From contig NZ_AP023032.1 in NCBI RefSeq assembly GCF_019670105.1, positions 2,474,972-2,538,971 on the forward strand: a stretch of DNA of 64,000 nt, written 5' to 3'. Position numbers and translations under genes: made by a program. The notes beneath the pieces are model-generated. The model was not told the DNA's origin. It ran no database searches and was given only the letters and a program-made list of their open reading frames with translations. The number at the start of each line of letters is the position of its first letter. Position 1 is the stretch's first letter. Shown piece after piece: positions 1-8,103 of this stretch. The DNA comes from Agarivorans albus. Its GTDB lineage: Bacteria > Pseudomonadota > Gammaproteobacteria > Enterobacterales > Celerinatantimonadaceae.

Positions 1-613
1 GCGAGAAAAGCTCAATGATCTCGATTACTTCTGCCAACTAAGAAGAACCATCGCAGCGACTGGCGATAAATGTTTAGATCAGTTGGTAAAACGCCACTTT
101 AATTTTGGTGTTTATAATGAAAAGTGTTTGCCTCACTTTGGTTTAGGTGAAGCTAAGTATGCAACTTGGACCTCTCCAATACGAAAATACAGCGACCTAT
201 TAAATCATCGCCTTATTAAATCAGTGATTAATGGCGAAACACCGTCTTCACCATTATCTGAAGAGCTATCCGAACATCTAAGTGATAATCGCAAGAAGCA
301 AAAGTTTGCTGAACGAGAAATGGCCAACTACTTGTATTGCGAGTATTTTGCAGAACAAGATCCAAATACATGTTTGTTGGCAGAAATTAGCAATATAAAC
401 CGTGGTGGCCTTAATATTCGTCTAGTTGACAGTGGTGCCTCGGCTTTTGTTCCAAAAACCAAGCTTGCGGGTAAAGATGAAGAACTCACCATCGAAAGTG
501 AGTTGGGCCGTTTAGCCACTAAAGACAAACAGTATTGCGTGGGTGATACCATCTCTGTAAAGATTGTAGAAGTGAAAAAGCTACAACAATCAATCGTTGC
601 AGCCCCCTGTTAG
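1..613 (+). CDS. rnb: Exoribonuclease II, C-terminal part (5' end outside window)
   Basis: This is the C-terminal ~203 residues of a 3'-5' exoribonuclease of the RNase II/R family; the reading frame is open from base 2, so the start lies upstream of the window. The end of the catalytic RNB domain is visible (YATWTSPIRKYSDLLNHRL, the usual TSPIRRYxDLxxHR signature), followed by a C-terminal S1-type RNA-binding domain (from about AEISNINRGGLNIRLVDSG). The short tail after S1, without a basic extension, fits RNase II (rnb) better than RNase R. RNase II degrades single-stranded RNA and mRNA decay intermediates in the cytoplasm. A strong hairpin terminator follows 20 bp after the stop codon. The family call is sure; rnb over rnr is an inference from the fragment. 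Confidence 0.9.
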   Translation, partial: REKLNDLDYFCQLRRTIAATGDKCLDQLVKRHFNFGVYNEKCLPHFGLGEAKYATWTSPIRKYSDLLNHRLIKSVINGETPSSPLSEELSEHLSDNRKKQKFAEREMANYLYCEYFAEQDPNTCLLAEISNINRGGLNIRLVDSGASAFVPKTKLAGKDEELTIESELGRLATKDKQYCVGDTISVKIVEVKKLQQSIVAAPC

Positions 614-632
614 TTAGGCTTTAAACCAATAC

Positions 633-661
633 AAAAAAGCCAGCGATTAGCTGGCTTTTTT
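633..661. terminator. Bidirectional hairpin terminator between rnb and prc
   Basis: A 12-bp perfect stem (AAAAAAGCCAGC, loop GATTA, then the complement) has an A-run on one side and a T-run on the other. It can therefore end transcripts of rnb from the left and prc from the right, which converge here. Confidence 0.85.
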
Positions 662-680
662 TATCGACAACTAAATTTGT

Positions 681-2699
681 TTAGCTTGGATTACGAAGTT
701 CTAAGTAATCAACCGCAATCTCTGCAGCTTCAGTTAAAAAAGCATCATCCAAATCAATATCTTTTGGCGCGTCTTCTAAGTCTTTAACAGGTTCCAGTTC
801 AAGGCGAACTAAACGCTCATTTAAGCGAGCAAGTTGTTTCTGCTCTTTTTCATCGCGCTGAGAGATCCTCGCTTTTTCATTAAGACTTACCGACTTCATA
901 TCTTTGTCTTTACGATAATCAGCTATATCACTAATGATGTATTGAAACTCTGGATCATTTGCAATGCGAGCCTGATGCTTTTTATCTAAAGCTTCAATAT
1001 AAGGGCTAACATCGCCAAGCAACTTATAGTTAGCCGCTTTAATTTTATCCCAAGGCAAAGCATTATCTTCAACGCTCTCTCCCGTTTCTTCCGGCAACAA
1101 GGCAGAAGGATAAGAGATATCAGGAATTACGCCGCGATGTTGAGTACTACCACCGTTTATACGGTAAAACTTAGCAATGGTGTACTGCACATGGCCAAGT
1201 TCATTTTCGTACAAGTCGTAAATTCGACCTAAACCGCGGTGCTGCTGCACAGTACCTTTACCGTAACTTTGCTCTCCAATAACAATGGCTCTGCCATAAT
1301 CTTGCAAGGCAGCGGCAAAAATTTCAGATGCTGAAGCGCTGTAACGGTCGATTAGAATAACCATTGGGCCACTGTAAGTGACTGAATTACTAGTATCGTT
1401 GTTTACCGTAATTCGACCAAGCTGGTCGCGCACTTGTACAACTGGACCTTGTGGAATGAATAAACCGGTTAATGCGGTAGCTTCTGTTAATGCTCCACCG
1501 CCGTTGCCACGTAAATCAACAATCAAAGAACTGATATTCTCTTCGTCTAATTTACGTAACTCTTTGCTGGCATCTTCACTCAAATTTACATAGAAACTAG
1601 GAACATTAAGCACCCCTACTTTCTTGCCTTCAATTTCTATTACTTCGCTTTTCGCGGCGCGGTCTTCTAGGCGAACTTTGTCGCGAACGATATCAACGAT
1701 TTTAGTTTTACCATCTACTTTGCCACCTGATGCAAGTATCTCAAGGCGAACAGTAGTGCCTTTTGGACCTTTAATTAGGTCAACTACGTCATCTAATCGC
1801 CAACCAATAATGTCAACGATTTCATCTTCACCTTGAGCAACGCCAACAATTTTGTCTTCTGGACCTAATTGGTTGCTCAGCGCTGCAGGTCCACCAGGAA
1901 CCAAACTTCGAATCACGGTGTACTCATCTTCACCTTGCAGCACTGCACCAATGCCTTCTAATGAAAGATTCATTTCCATTTTGAAGCGTTCTGCAGTGCG
2001 GGGAGAGAGGTAACTAGTATGTGGTTCGATGGCGCGAGAATAAGCGTTCATTGCAGTTTGGAAAACATCTTCACTGCCGGTTTGCACTAAACGCTTAATC
2101 GCACTGTTATAGCGCTTGGCCAATACTTCGACAATTTTGTCGTGTTCGCGGCCTGCTAACTTTAAGTTTAGCGCATCGTATTTTACTTTTAAGCGCCACA
2201 GTTCTTTAATCTCAGCTTGTGTTTTAGGCCAATCAGCTTCGCTGCGATTAAATTGAAACTGTTCGTCTTTAGTAAAATCCATTGGCTCGTCGAGCACTTG
2301 TAAAGAGTATACTAATTGTTGGTAGCGACGCTTAAGCGACAGGTCGAACATGGAATAAAGCGGTTCCAATCTGCCAGCTGGTATGTCTTGATCTAGGCTG
2401 TAGCGATAACGTTCGAAGCGTAAGAAGTCTTCTTCCAAAAACAAGCTACGGTTGTAGTCAAGTTGCTGAATAAACTTGTCGAAGATTTCGCTTGATAATT
2501 CATCGTCGAAAGGAACACTGCGGTAGTGAGAGCGGGTATATAAAGCGCTAATTCTTTTTGCCGCTGTAGCATGTTGGCTTTGCTGGCTTAAAGTGGGTAG
2601 CGCATCTTGTCCTAATGTAGGCGTTTGAGCCAACAACAGAGTTGAGTAACTAAGCGTTAAAAAAAATAGCCACAGACGGCTCAAATATTTCATAGGCAC
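681..2699 (-). CDS. prc: Tail-specific carboxy-terminal protease Prc (Tsp), family S41
   Basis: Periplasmic serine protease that cuts proteins from their C-terminus, including ssrA-tagged proteins and, in E. coli, penicillin-binding protein 3 and the hydrolase MepS. The 672-residue length matches E. coli Prc (682). An N-terminal signal peptide (about residues 4-24, ending LLLAQ), a PDZ domain near residues 240-325, and the S41 core are visible. The catalytic pair is in DRYSASASE (Ser456) and SYGKGTV (Lys481), spaced 25 residues apart as in E. coli. The first codon here is GTG; an ATG two codons in (ending at 2693), preceded by AGGTG, is an equally good start. It lies 20 bp downstream of proQ, the same order as in E. 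coli, so the two are probably co-transcribed. Confidence 0.95.
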   Translation of the reverse strand: MPMKYLSRLWLFFLTLSYSTLLLAQTPTLGQDALPTLSQQSQHATAAKRISALYTRSHYRSVPFDDELSSEIFDKFIQQLDYNRSLFLEEDFLRFERYRYSLDQDIPAGRLEPLYSMFDLSLKRRYQQLVYSLQVLDEPMDFTKDEQFQFNRSEADWPKTQAEIKELWRLKVKYDALNLKLAGREHDKIVEVLAKRYNSAIKRLVQTGSEDVFQTAMNAYSRAIEPHTSYLSPRTAERFKMEMNLSLEGIGAVLQGEDEYTVIRSLVPGGPAALSNQLGPEDKIVGVAQGEDEIVDIIGWRLDDVVDLIKGPKGTTVRLEILASGGKVDGKTKIVDIVRDKVRLEDRAAKSEVIEIEGKKVGVLNVPSFYVNLSEDASKELRKLDEENISSLIVDLRGNGGGALTEATALTGLFIPQGPVVQVRDQLGRITVNNDTSNSVTYSGPMVILIDRYSASASEIFAAALQDYGRAIVIGEQSYGKGTVQQHRGLGRIYDLYENELGHVQYTIAKFYRINGGSTQHRGVIPDISYPSALLPEETGESVEDNALPWDKIKAANYKLLGDVSPYIEALDKKHQARIANDPEFQYIISDIADYRKDKDMKSVSLNEKARISQRDEKEQKQLARLNERLVRLELEPVKDLEDAPKDIDLDDAFLTEAAEIAVDYLELRNPS

Positions 2700-2719
2700 C
2701 TATCTCACTACTAAATCAA

Positions 2720-3349
2720 TTATGCAACGATATGTTCTGCTTTAACTTTAACTAACATACCGCTTTTAAGTGTAACAGCAATGCCATCTTTTGTTACTTC
2801 TGAGATCTGACCCGGCATTGGTGTTTTTCCAACCAATACACGAACTTCCTTCCCTGCAACTAAATCTTTACTGTCGATTTTTTCAATCGGCTTCTTCTCT
2901 GCTGCTGGTTTGCTGTCGCTAGTTTTAGGTTTACTAGTACGCTTGAAATCAGCTTTTGGTTTACGTGCAGCAGCTTTGTTTTTGTCAGCTTTTTCAGCTT
3001 GAGCCTTTTTGTTAGCAAAGGCTTTATCTTTGCTTTCTTTTAAGGTCTTTTGTGCATGTTCTACATGCTCTTGTTCAATTTCTGCGCCCTCTACTCCGTC
3101 TAAATCAACGCGTTTAGAGCCAACTTTTACGCCATGTAGGTAACGCCAGCTAGACGTATATTGACGCAGAGCAGAACGTAGTACGGTATTACTTACTTTC
3201 TCGTCTTCTTTTAGACGTTCAGCTAAGTCCTGAAAAATACCAATTTTAAGCGGCTTGGCTTCACCTTCTGTAGAAAAACAGTTTGGGAATTGTGTCGCCA
3301 AATATTGAATGACTTCTTTGCTATTTTTCAGTTTGTTAGTTTGTTCCAT
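2720..3349 (-). CDS. proQ: RNA chaperone ProQ
   Basis: ProQ binds structured small RNAs and mRNA 3' ends and acts as a post-transcriptional regulator. The 209-residue protein has the three-part family layout: an N-terminal FinO/ProQ domain (about residues 8-115, with [11 protein letters not shown] and GSKRVDLDG), a Lys/Ala/Glu-rich flexible linker (about 120-160), and a C-terminal Tudor-like domain (about 163-209, with [15 protein letters not shown]). It is slightly shorter than the E. coli protein (232), mainly in the linker. A consensus TATAAT lies 54-59 bp upstream, so proQ can be transcribed independently of msrC. An AAAGG ribosome site precedes the ATG. Confidence 0.95.
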   Translation of the reverse strand: MEQTNKLKNSKEVIQYLATQFPNCFSTEGEAKPLKIGIFQDLAERLKEDEKVSNTVLRSALRQYTSSWRYLHGVKVGSKRVDLDGVEGAEIEQEHVEHAQKTLKESKDKAFANKKAQAEKADKNKAAARKPKADFKRTSKPKTSDSKPAAEKKPIEKIDSKDLVAGKEVRVLVGKTPMPGQISEVTKDGIAVTLKSGMLVKVKAEHIVA

Positions 3350-3402
3350 GATGACCTTTCTTATACATCTTTACTGGTACAGCGACAGGGCTGATTTCGG
3401 CT

Positions 3403-3408
3403 ATTATA
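3403..3408 (-). promoter_or_regulatory. Candidate -10 element of a proQ promoter
   Basis: Read on the minus strand this is a perfect TATAAT, about 54 bp upstream of the proQ ATG, which would give a leader of about 47 nt. No good -35 hexamer is seen at 17 bp, so the promoter call is tentative. Confidence 0.4.
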
Positions 3409-3430
3409 GTGAGCGTATATTGAAAAGCCA

Positions 3431-3910
3431 TTAAAAATGCACATCACTTAGTTTATTTTCCAACACCTTAACTAAATACTCGATGCCAATTTGGTCACTT
3501 GGCTCGAATCGATTAAGACGTGGACTATCAATATCTACTACGCCAAACAGTTCACCATTAAGGTATAAAGGCACTACGATTTCTGATTCGCTAGCACTAT
3601 CACAAGCGATATGCCCCGGAAACTCATGCACATTTTCTACACGGAAGGTTTGTTGCTGCGCAAAGGCCGAACCACATACGCCTTTACCAACTTGTATTGA
3701 AGTACAGGCAGGTTTACCTTGAAATGGCCCCAAGAACAGCTGTTTTTTGGCTTTATCGGCTAAATAACACCCTACCCAGTTAATATCTTCTAACTCGAGC
3801 CATAATAAGGCAGAAAAATTTGCCAGATTAGAAATATAAGGTAAGTCTTTATCTAACAAAGCGTCTAATTGCTTACTTAGTGTCAAATAACGAGAAGATA
3901 CATCTGTCAC
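3431..3910 (-). CDS. msrC: Free methionine-(R)-sulfoxide reductase (GAF-domain MsrC)
   Basis: Reduces free L-methionine-(R)-sulfoxide, using thioredoxin as reductant. The 159 residues form a single GAF domain. Three cysteines at 69, 79 and 103 have the 10- and 24-residue spacing of catalytic Cys84/94/118 in E. coli MsrC (YebR), so the enzyme should be active. The GTG start is chosen because GAGGAG lies 8 bp upstream; the nearby ATG reads into a stop after two codons. It starts 4 bp after yebG and is followed by proQ, as in E. coli, and may form part of an SOS-inducible transcript beginning at the LexA box before yebG. Confidence 0.92.
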   Translation of the reverse strand: MTDVSSRYLTLSKQLDALLDKDLPYISNLANFSALLWLELEDINWVGCYLADKAKKQLFLGPFQGKPACTSIQVGKGVCGSAFAQQQTFRVENVHEFPGHIACDSASESEIVVPLYLNGELFGVVDIDSPRLNRFEPSDQIGIEYLVKVLENKLSDVHF

Positions 3911-3914
3911 TGCA

Positions 3915-4175
3915 TTACTCCTCGTCTTCTATCATCGATGCATCAAACTCCTGACCTTTAAGCACTTGTTGCAGTGCATTTCGCTGAGAAGAAAGGTAGA
4001 AGCCTAAATTCTCGGCTTGTTGCTCGTTCATCTTAGGTTCTGCATGCTTTATCATTAATGTAAGCTGATCAGCTACGTCTAACATTTTGTCGTAATTGTC
4101 GGCTTCTTTTTTTGAACTAAAAGTCATTTTCTCTACACCGTTACGTTCGACGACATATTTAATAATTACAGCCAC
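3915..4175 (-). CDS. yebG: YebG family SOS-response protein
   Basis: Small cytoplasmic protein of the YebG family, known in E. coli as a LexA-controlled SOS gene of unclear biochemical role. The core KYVVERNGVEKMTFSSKKEADNYDKMLD is close to E. coli YebG and the end is acidic. I chose the GTG at 4175, giving MAVIIKYVV as in E. coli, because GGAGG lies 7 bp before it; an ATG four codons upstream (4187) would overlap that ribosome site and lie only 3 bp from the LexA box. The downstream GTG also leaves room for a transcription start just inside the box. It heads the yebG-msrC-proQ-prc run. Confidence 0.88.
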   Translation of the reverse strand: MAVIIKYVVERNGVEKMTFSSKKEADNYDKMLDVADQLTLMIKHAEPKMNEQQAENLGFYLSSQRNALQQVLKGQEFDASMIEDEE

Positions 4176-4188
4176 CGCTGCCTCCATT

Positions 4189-4208
4189 TACTGTTTTTAT
4201 ATACAGGG
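4189..4208 (-). promoter_or_regulatory. LexA (SOS) box upstream of yebG
   Basis: The sequence CTGTTTTTATATACAG is an exact CTGT-N8-ACAG LexA operator core with the AT-rich centre typical of gammaproteobacteria. It lies 15 bp upstream of the chosen yebG GTG codon. A TATATA inside the box, read on the minus strand, could be the -10 element, so LexA would block the promoter directly. E. coli yebG is a known LexA target. Confidence 0.85.
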
Positions 4209-4288
4209 TAGTATGCACCATTCACTTTTAAACTACTAGTGACAAATTTTTACAGCATAGTTAGCCTGACTTAGCTAATATGTAGTGT

Positions 4289-4909
4289 ATGAAATCTTCT
4301 GAGTTATCAAAGCTATCCATCTGCCCGAGTTGCGATTTGTTGGTCGACACCCAAGCACATTGTAGGGCTGGAAACGTATTAATATGTCCACGTTGCAAAC
4401 ACACACTTGCGCGGGGGCGTAGAGCCCGTTTCTCTAGCCAATTTGCCTTAGCGTTAACGTGCTTGATTATGGTTACGCTTGCTAACACTTATCCGCTGTT
4501 GAGCTTTACATTCCTTGGGATCCCCAGTTCAGCCAATATTCTACGCGGCACCGTGTTGTTACTCGAAAACGGCTATTATTTGGTAGGGTTCAGCGTGGTG
4601 CTAGCTAGTTTCATCGCACCAATTCTGCTATTCAGCTTAATCTGTTATACCTCTTTGTCTTTAAGCAAAGGCTGGAAAGCCCCCTTTTTGGCAACAGCAC
4701 TGCATTTTCAAGACGATCTTATTCACTGGAGTATGATTGAAGTCTACATCGTTAGTTTTTTGGTAGCTTTGGTTAAACTAGTAGAATACGCAGATATCGA
4801 TTTGGGCTATGGGCTTTGGTGTATCTGCATCACCTTGCTACTTTCTACCCGCCTAATTCAACGTATAGAGCCAGCGGAATACTGGGAGCGTTATGTACAC
4901 ATCCGCTAA
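4289..4909 (+). CDS. PqiA/LetA-like membrane protein, first half
   Basis: Inner-membrane protein of the paraquat-inducible protein A family (206 residues). Two CxxC pairs near the N-terminus (CPSC and CPRC) resemble a zinc ribbon, followed by about four hydrophobic segments. E. coli YebS (LetA) is one protein of 427 residues with two PqiA domains; here the same content is split between this gene and the next. LetA works with the MCE protein LetB in lipid movement across the envelope, and the downstream MCE gene argues for the same job here. The 3' end overlaps the next gene by 17 bp, suggesting translational coupling. Confidence 0.85.
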   Translation: MKSSELSKLSICPSCDLLVDTQAHCRAGNVLICPRCKHTLARGRRARFSSQFALALTCLIMVTLANTYPLLSFTFLGIPSSANILRGTVLLLENGYYLVGFSVVLASFIAPILLFSLICYTSLSLSKGWKAPFLATALHFQDDLIHWSMIEVYIVSFLVALVKLVEYADIDLGYGLWCICITLLLSTRLIQRIEPAEYWERYVHIR

Positions 4910-5495
4910 ACAGCTAGGCTTAAAACAATGCAGGCACTGCAAACTGTCAATGCCCGAGGAACAAAGCCACTGTCAGCGCTGCCATATGCGAGTGCATTCA
5001 CGAACCCCTCAAAGCATGCAAAAATGTTGGGCTTTTATCATTGCCGCTACTGTAGGACTGTTCCCAGCTAACTTAATGCCAATAACCGTTTTAAGTACAC
5101 GCGGTGCCCCCCAATACGAAACCATTATGTCTGGCGTGATCAGCTTAATTAAAGACGATATGGTAGGTATTGCCATAGTGGTATTTGTCGCCAGTATTGT
5201 GGTGCCTGTAATGAAACTTGTCGGCCTGGTTGTTATCTTATTGAGCCTGCAATTTAATTTGAATCTGAACAATCGACAACGGATTGTTATCTATAGAATA
5301 ATTGACATTATTGGTAAGTGGTCAATGCTCGACCTTTTTGTTCTGTCTATCATGATTGCAGTATTTGAACGAAATAATTTAGTAGGCGTGGAAGCAGGAC
5401 CCGGCGCCACCGCATTTGGCGCAGTAGTATTGTTAACACTGTTCGCAGCAAAATCTTTTGATACAAGACTAATTTGGGATAAACAACTTGAATAA
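4893..5495 (+). CDS. PqiA/LetA-like membrane protein, second half
   Basis: Second PqiA-domain protein (200 residues), again with CxxC pairs (CRHC and CQRC) and about four membrane segments; it carries the conserved DIIGKWSMLDLFVLS stretch of the family. Together with the preceding gene it corresponds to E. coli YebS/LetA. It overlaps its upstream partner by 17 bp and the downstream MCE gene by 8 bp, so the three genes are surely one translation-coupled operon. The two half-proteins probably assemble into one complex, an inference from the fused E. coli form. Confidence 0.87.
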   Translation: MYTSAKQLGLKQCRHCKLSMPEEQSHCQRCHMRVHSRTPQSMQKCWAFIIAATVGLFPANLMPITVLSTRGAPQYETIMSGVISLIKDDMVGIAIVVFVASIVVPVMKLVGLVVILLSLQFNLNLNNRQRIVIYRIIDIIGKWSMLDLFVLSIMIAVFERNNLVGVEAGPGATAFGAVVLLTLFAAKSFDTRLIWDKQLE

Positions 5496-8091
5496 CGCTA
5501 GTAAACCGGAACTTAAAAAAGAGAAGGTAATCTCCCCTATTTGGCTGTTGCCCATTTTGGCTGTGCTGTTAGGCGCTTGGCTACTATTCAAAGCTTGGTC
5601 TGAAGCAGGTGTGAAAATCAACATTGTGTTTGATAGCGCAAAAGGTATTACCGCTGGGCAAACTCAGTTGTTTTACCAAGGTCTAGATATTGGCGTAGTG
5701 AAAACGGTAGAACTTGCACCTAATTTAGAAGGCGTAATTGTAGTTGCAGAAGTTAAACGAGAAGCAGAGCAGTTACTAAAAGAAGATAGCCAATTCTGGC
5801 TAGTAACGCCCAAAGCGTCGATTACAGAGATTAGCGGTTTAGACGCGCTAGTATCTGGTAACTACATTGAACTAAACCCCGGCAAAGGTAAATTTAGCGA
5901 CGACTTCGTTGCACTTAATGAACCTCCTAATATTATTAGGGGTAACGGTTTAAATGTACGCCTTACATCAAACGATTTAGGCTCTCTAAATATTGGCTCC
6001 CCTGTTTACTTCAAAAAAATAAAAGTAGGAGAGGTACAACGTTATCAATTAAATGATCAACACCATGTAGAATTTGATATTCAAATCAAACCGCAATTCT
6101 CTCATTTAGTGAAAATTGATACTCGGTTTTGGAATGTAAGCGGTTTTGAGGCTGATATCTCTCTCGATGGGATGCAAATCTCTAGTGAAAGCCTAGCCAG
6201 CGTGATTTCCGGTGGCGTCAGTTTTGATAGCCCCGTTCAATCTGCTATTGCAGATAAAGGACAAAACTTTACCCTCTATGACAATCTTAAAGACTCTCAA
6301 CGTGGTAAAGCTATTCAAATTACCATGCAGCAGCAACATGGCCTTGCAGCAAACCGCAGCAAGCTAATTTATCGCGGTGCGGTAATAGGGTTTATCAATG
6401 ATATTCAAAATACCGGAAGCCACGACCATTTTTTAGCAAAAGCCTTGGTCGAGCCTAAGTATGAAGATCTGTTTAACGATACAACCCAATTAGTCCTGAT
6501 AAAGCCTGAAATAGGATTAAACGGAGTTAAAAATCTTGGTGCGCTAGTTGGTGCAAAACAAATCGAAGTGATTGCAGAGCAAGGTGAGCTTCAAACTGAG
6601 TTTACCCTTACCACATCACCAAAGCCTCCCGTTGGAAGCAAGTCCATCAGCTTTACCACTAACAATGTTAAGGGTTTAGCAGTTAACAGCCCGATCGTTT
6701 ACAACGGGCTAACCATTGGTAAAGTGACTGAAATCGACTTAATAGATCGCAGCTTTGAGCTAAAAGCTTTTATTCAGCCTCAATATACCAAACTACTTAC
6801 CCAAGGCAGCCGATTTTATAACCAAAGTCCGCTAACTGTGGAAGCTGATCTAAACGGAATAAGTTTTGAAAGCAGCGGTCTGAGTGGCTTTATAAACTCC
6901 CCAATCATATTGATGCCCGGACATAGCAATGCTCTCAGTAAGCAAAGTCAATATGCCCTGCATCACAACAAACAAGCTGCTCAATTGTCTAAAGCAAAAA
7001 TAGAGAAACCTTTATCGCTGCGCCTAAATACTGATTATTTAGGGTCATTAGGAGAAGGGGCGCCAGTTCTTTTCAGACGAGTACCGGTAGGAGAAGTTGA
7101 GCACTACAGCTTGTTAAAAGATGGTAGCATTGACCTAAAAATTAAAATCTTTGGCAACTATCGACACTTAGTAACGGATAACAGTCGATTCTGGCACGCA
7201 TCAGGACTGGAAATTAAAGCCAGTTTAGAGGGTTTGTCGGTAAACAGTGAATCACTTAAATCACTGGTGATGGGTGGTATCAGTTTTGATCACTTCGAAG
7301 AACTGGCTAAGGAAAGTATCCGAACTGTTCATAAAACTAAACAGGATGCAACTAAGCGTCATTTAGCGATTAGCCTAACAACTAACGATAGCCATGGCCT
7401 CTACAACAACATGCCGATTAAATACCAGGGGCAGCAAATTGGTAAAGTCACCAACTTGCAATTCAATGATAGCCTTTCCGAACTACAAGCAGATGCTGAG
7501 TTGGACTTCCCCTTTTATAGAAACTTCGCCCGCAGTGGCGCCCTATATTGGCAAGAAACAGCCTCTATCAGTCTATCTGAAGTAAAAAACTTAGATACCT
7601 TGGTAAAAGGCGATTTTATTAATGCCCTTCCGGGAAAAGGTAAGCCCTCACAACAGTTTGTTTTACAAAAACAAGCACCAAATACCGACACAAATGCTTT
7701 ACAGATTTGGCTTAGCAGTAGCCACTTTGGCTCCTTAAAAGTCGGCAGCCCAGTACTATATAAGCAGTATCAAGTAGGTTTTGTTGATGATGCAAAACTG
7801 GCTATGGATGGCTCAAAAATCTTAGCTCGCCTGAACATAAACTCAGCATATCGCCACTTAGTGCGAGAAAATAGTGTCTTTTGGAATGCCTCGGGCGTAG
7901 ATGTAAAACTTGGCCTCGGTGGCGCGAACATTCGTCTTGATTCAATGGAAACACTATTAACTGGCGGCATTGCGTTTGCGACACCCGATGAAGAACCTAC
8001 AGCTAAACCAGCAAAGGATCAGGATAAGTACGAACTACAGCCCATTTATGATGAAAAATGGTTACAATGGAGCCCTTCCATTGAGCCATAG
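5488..8091 (+). CDS. yebT: Seven-domain MCE protein, LetB/YebT type
   Basis: Envelope-spanning lipid transport protein: one N-terminal membrane helix (residues about 17-36) and a periplasmic region of seven MCE domains. I count seven repeats of the MCE entry motif, each with a G-[ST]-P-[VI]-x-[YF]-x5-[IV]-G pattern, near residues 48, 165, 290, 400, 520, 630 and 745. E. coli LetB (877 residues) also has seven and stacks them as a tunnel between the membranes; this one has 867. The start is TTG, overlapping the stop of the PqiA gene by 8 bp. Substrate is not determined; phospholipids are likely from the family. Confidence 0.93.
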   Translation: MNNASKPELKKEKVISPIWLLPILAVLLGAWLLFKAWSEAGVKINIVFDSAKGITAGQTQLFYQGLDIGVVKTVELAPNLEGVIVVAEVKREAEQLLKEDSQFWLVTPKASITEISGLDALVSGNYIELNPGKGKFSDDFVALNEPPNIIRGNGLNVRLTSNDLGSLNIGSPVYFKKIKVGEVQRYQLNDQHHVEFDIQIKPQFSHLVKIDTRFWNVSGFEADISLDGMQISSESLASVISGGVSFDSPVQSAIADKGQNFTLYDNLKDSQRGKAIQITMQQQHGLAANRSKLIYRGAVIGFINDIQNTGSHDHFLAKALVEPKYEDLFNDTTQLVLIKPEIGLNGVKNLGALVGAKQIEVIAEQGELQTEFTLTTSPKPPVGSKSISFTTNNVKGLAVNSPIVYNGLTIGKVTEIDLIDRSFELKAFIQPQYTKLLTQGSRFYNQSPLTVEADLNGISFESSGLSGFINSPIILMPGHSNALSKQSQYALHHNKQAAQLSKAKIEKPLSLRLNTDYLGSLGEGAPVLFRRVPVGEVEHYSLLKDGSIDLKIKIFGNYRHLVTDNSRFWHASGLEIKASLEGLSVNSESLKSLVMGGISFDHFEELAKESIRTVHKTKQDATKRHLAISLTTNDSHGLYNNMPIKYQGQQIGKVTNLQFNDSLSELQADAELDFPFYRNFARSGALYWQETASISLSEVKNLDTLVKGDFINALPGKGKPSQQFVLQKQAPNTDTNALQIWLSSSHFGSLKVGSPVLYKQYQVGFVDDAKLAMDGSKILARLNINSAYRHLVRENSVFWNASGVDVKLGLGGANIRLDSMETLLTGGIAFATPDEEPTAKPAKDQDKYELQPIYDEKWLQWSPSIEP

Positions 8092-8103
8092 AAAATCTGC
8101 ATT

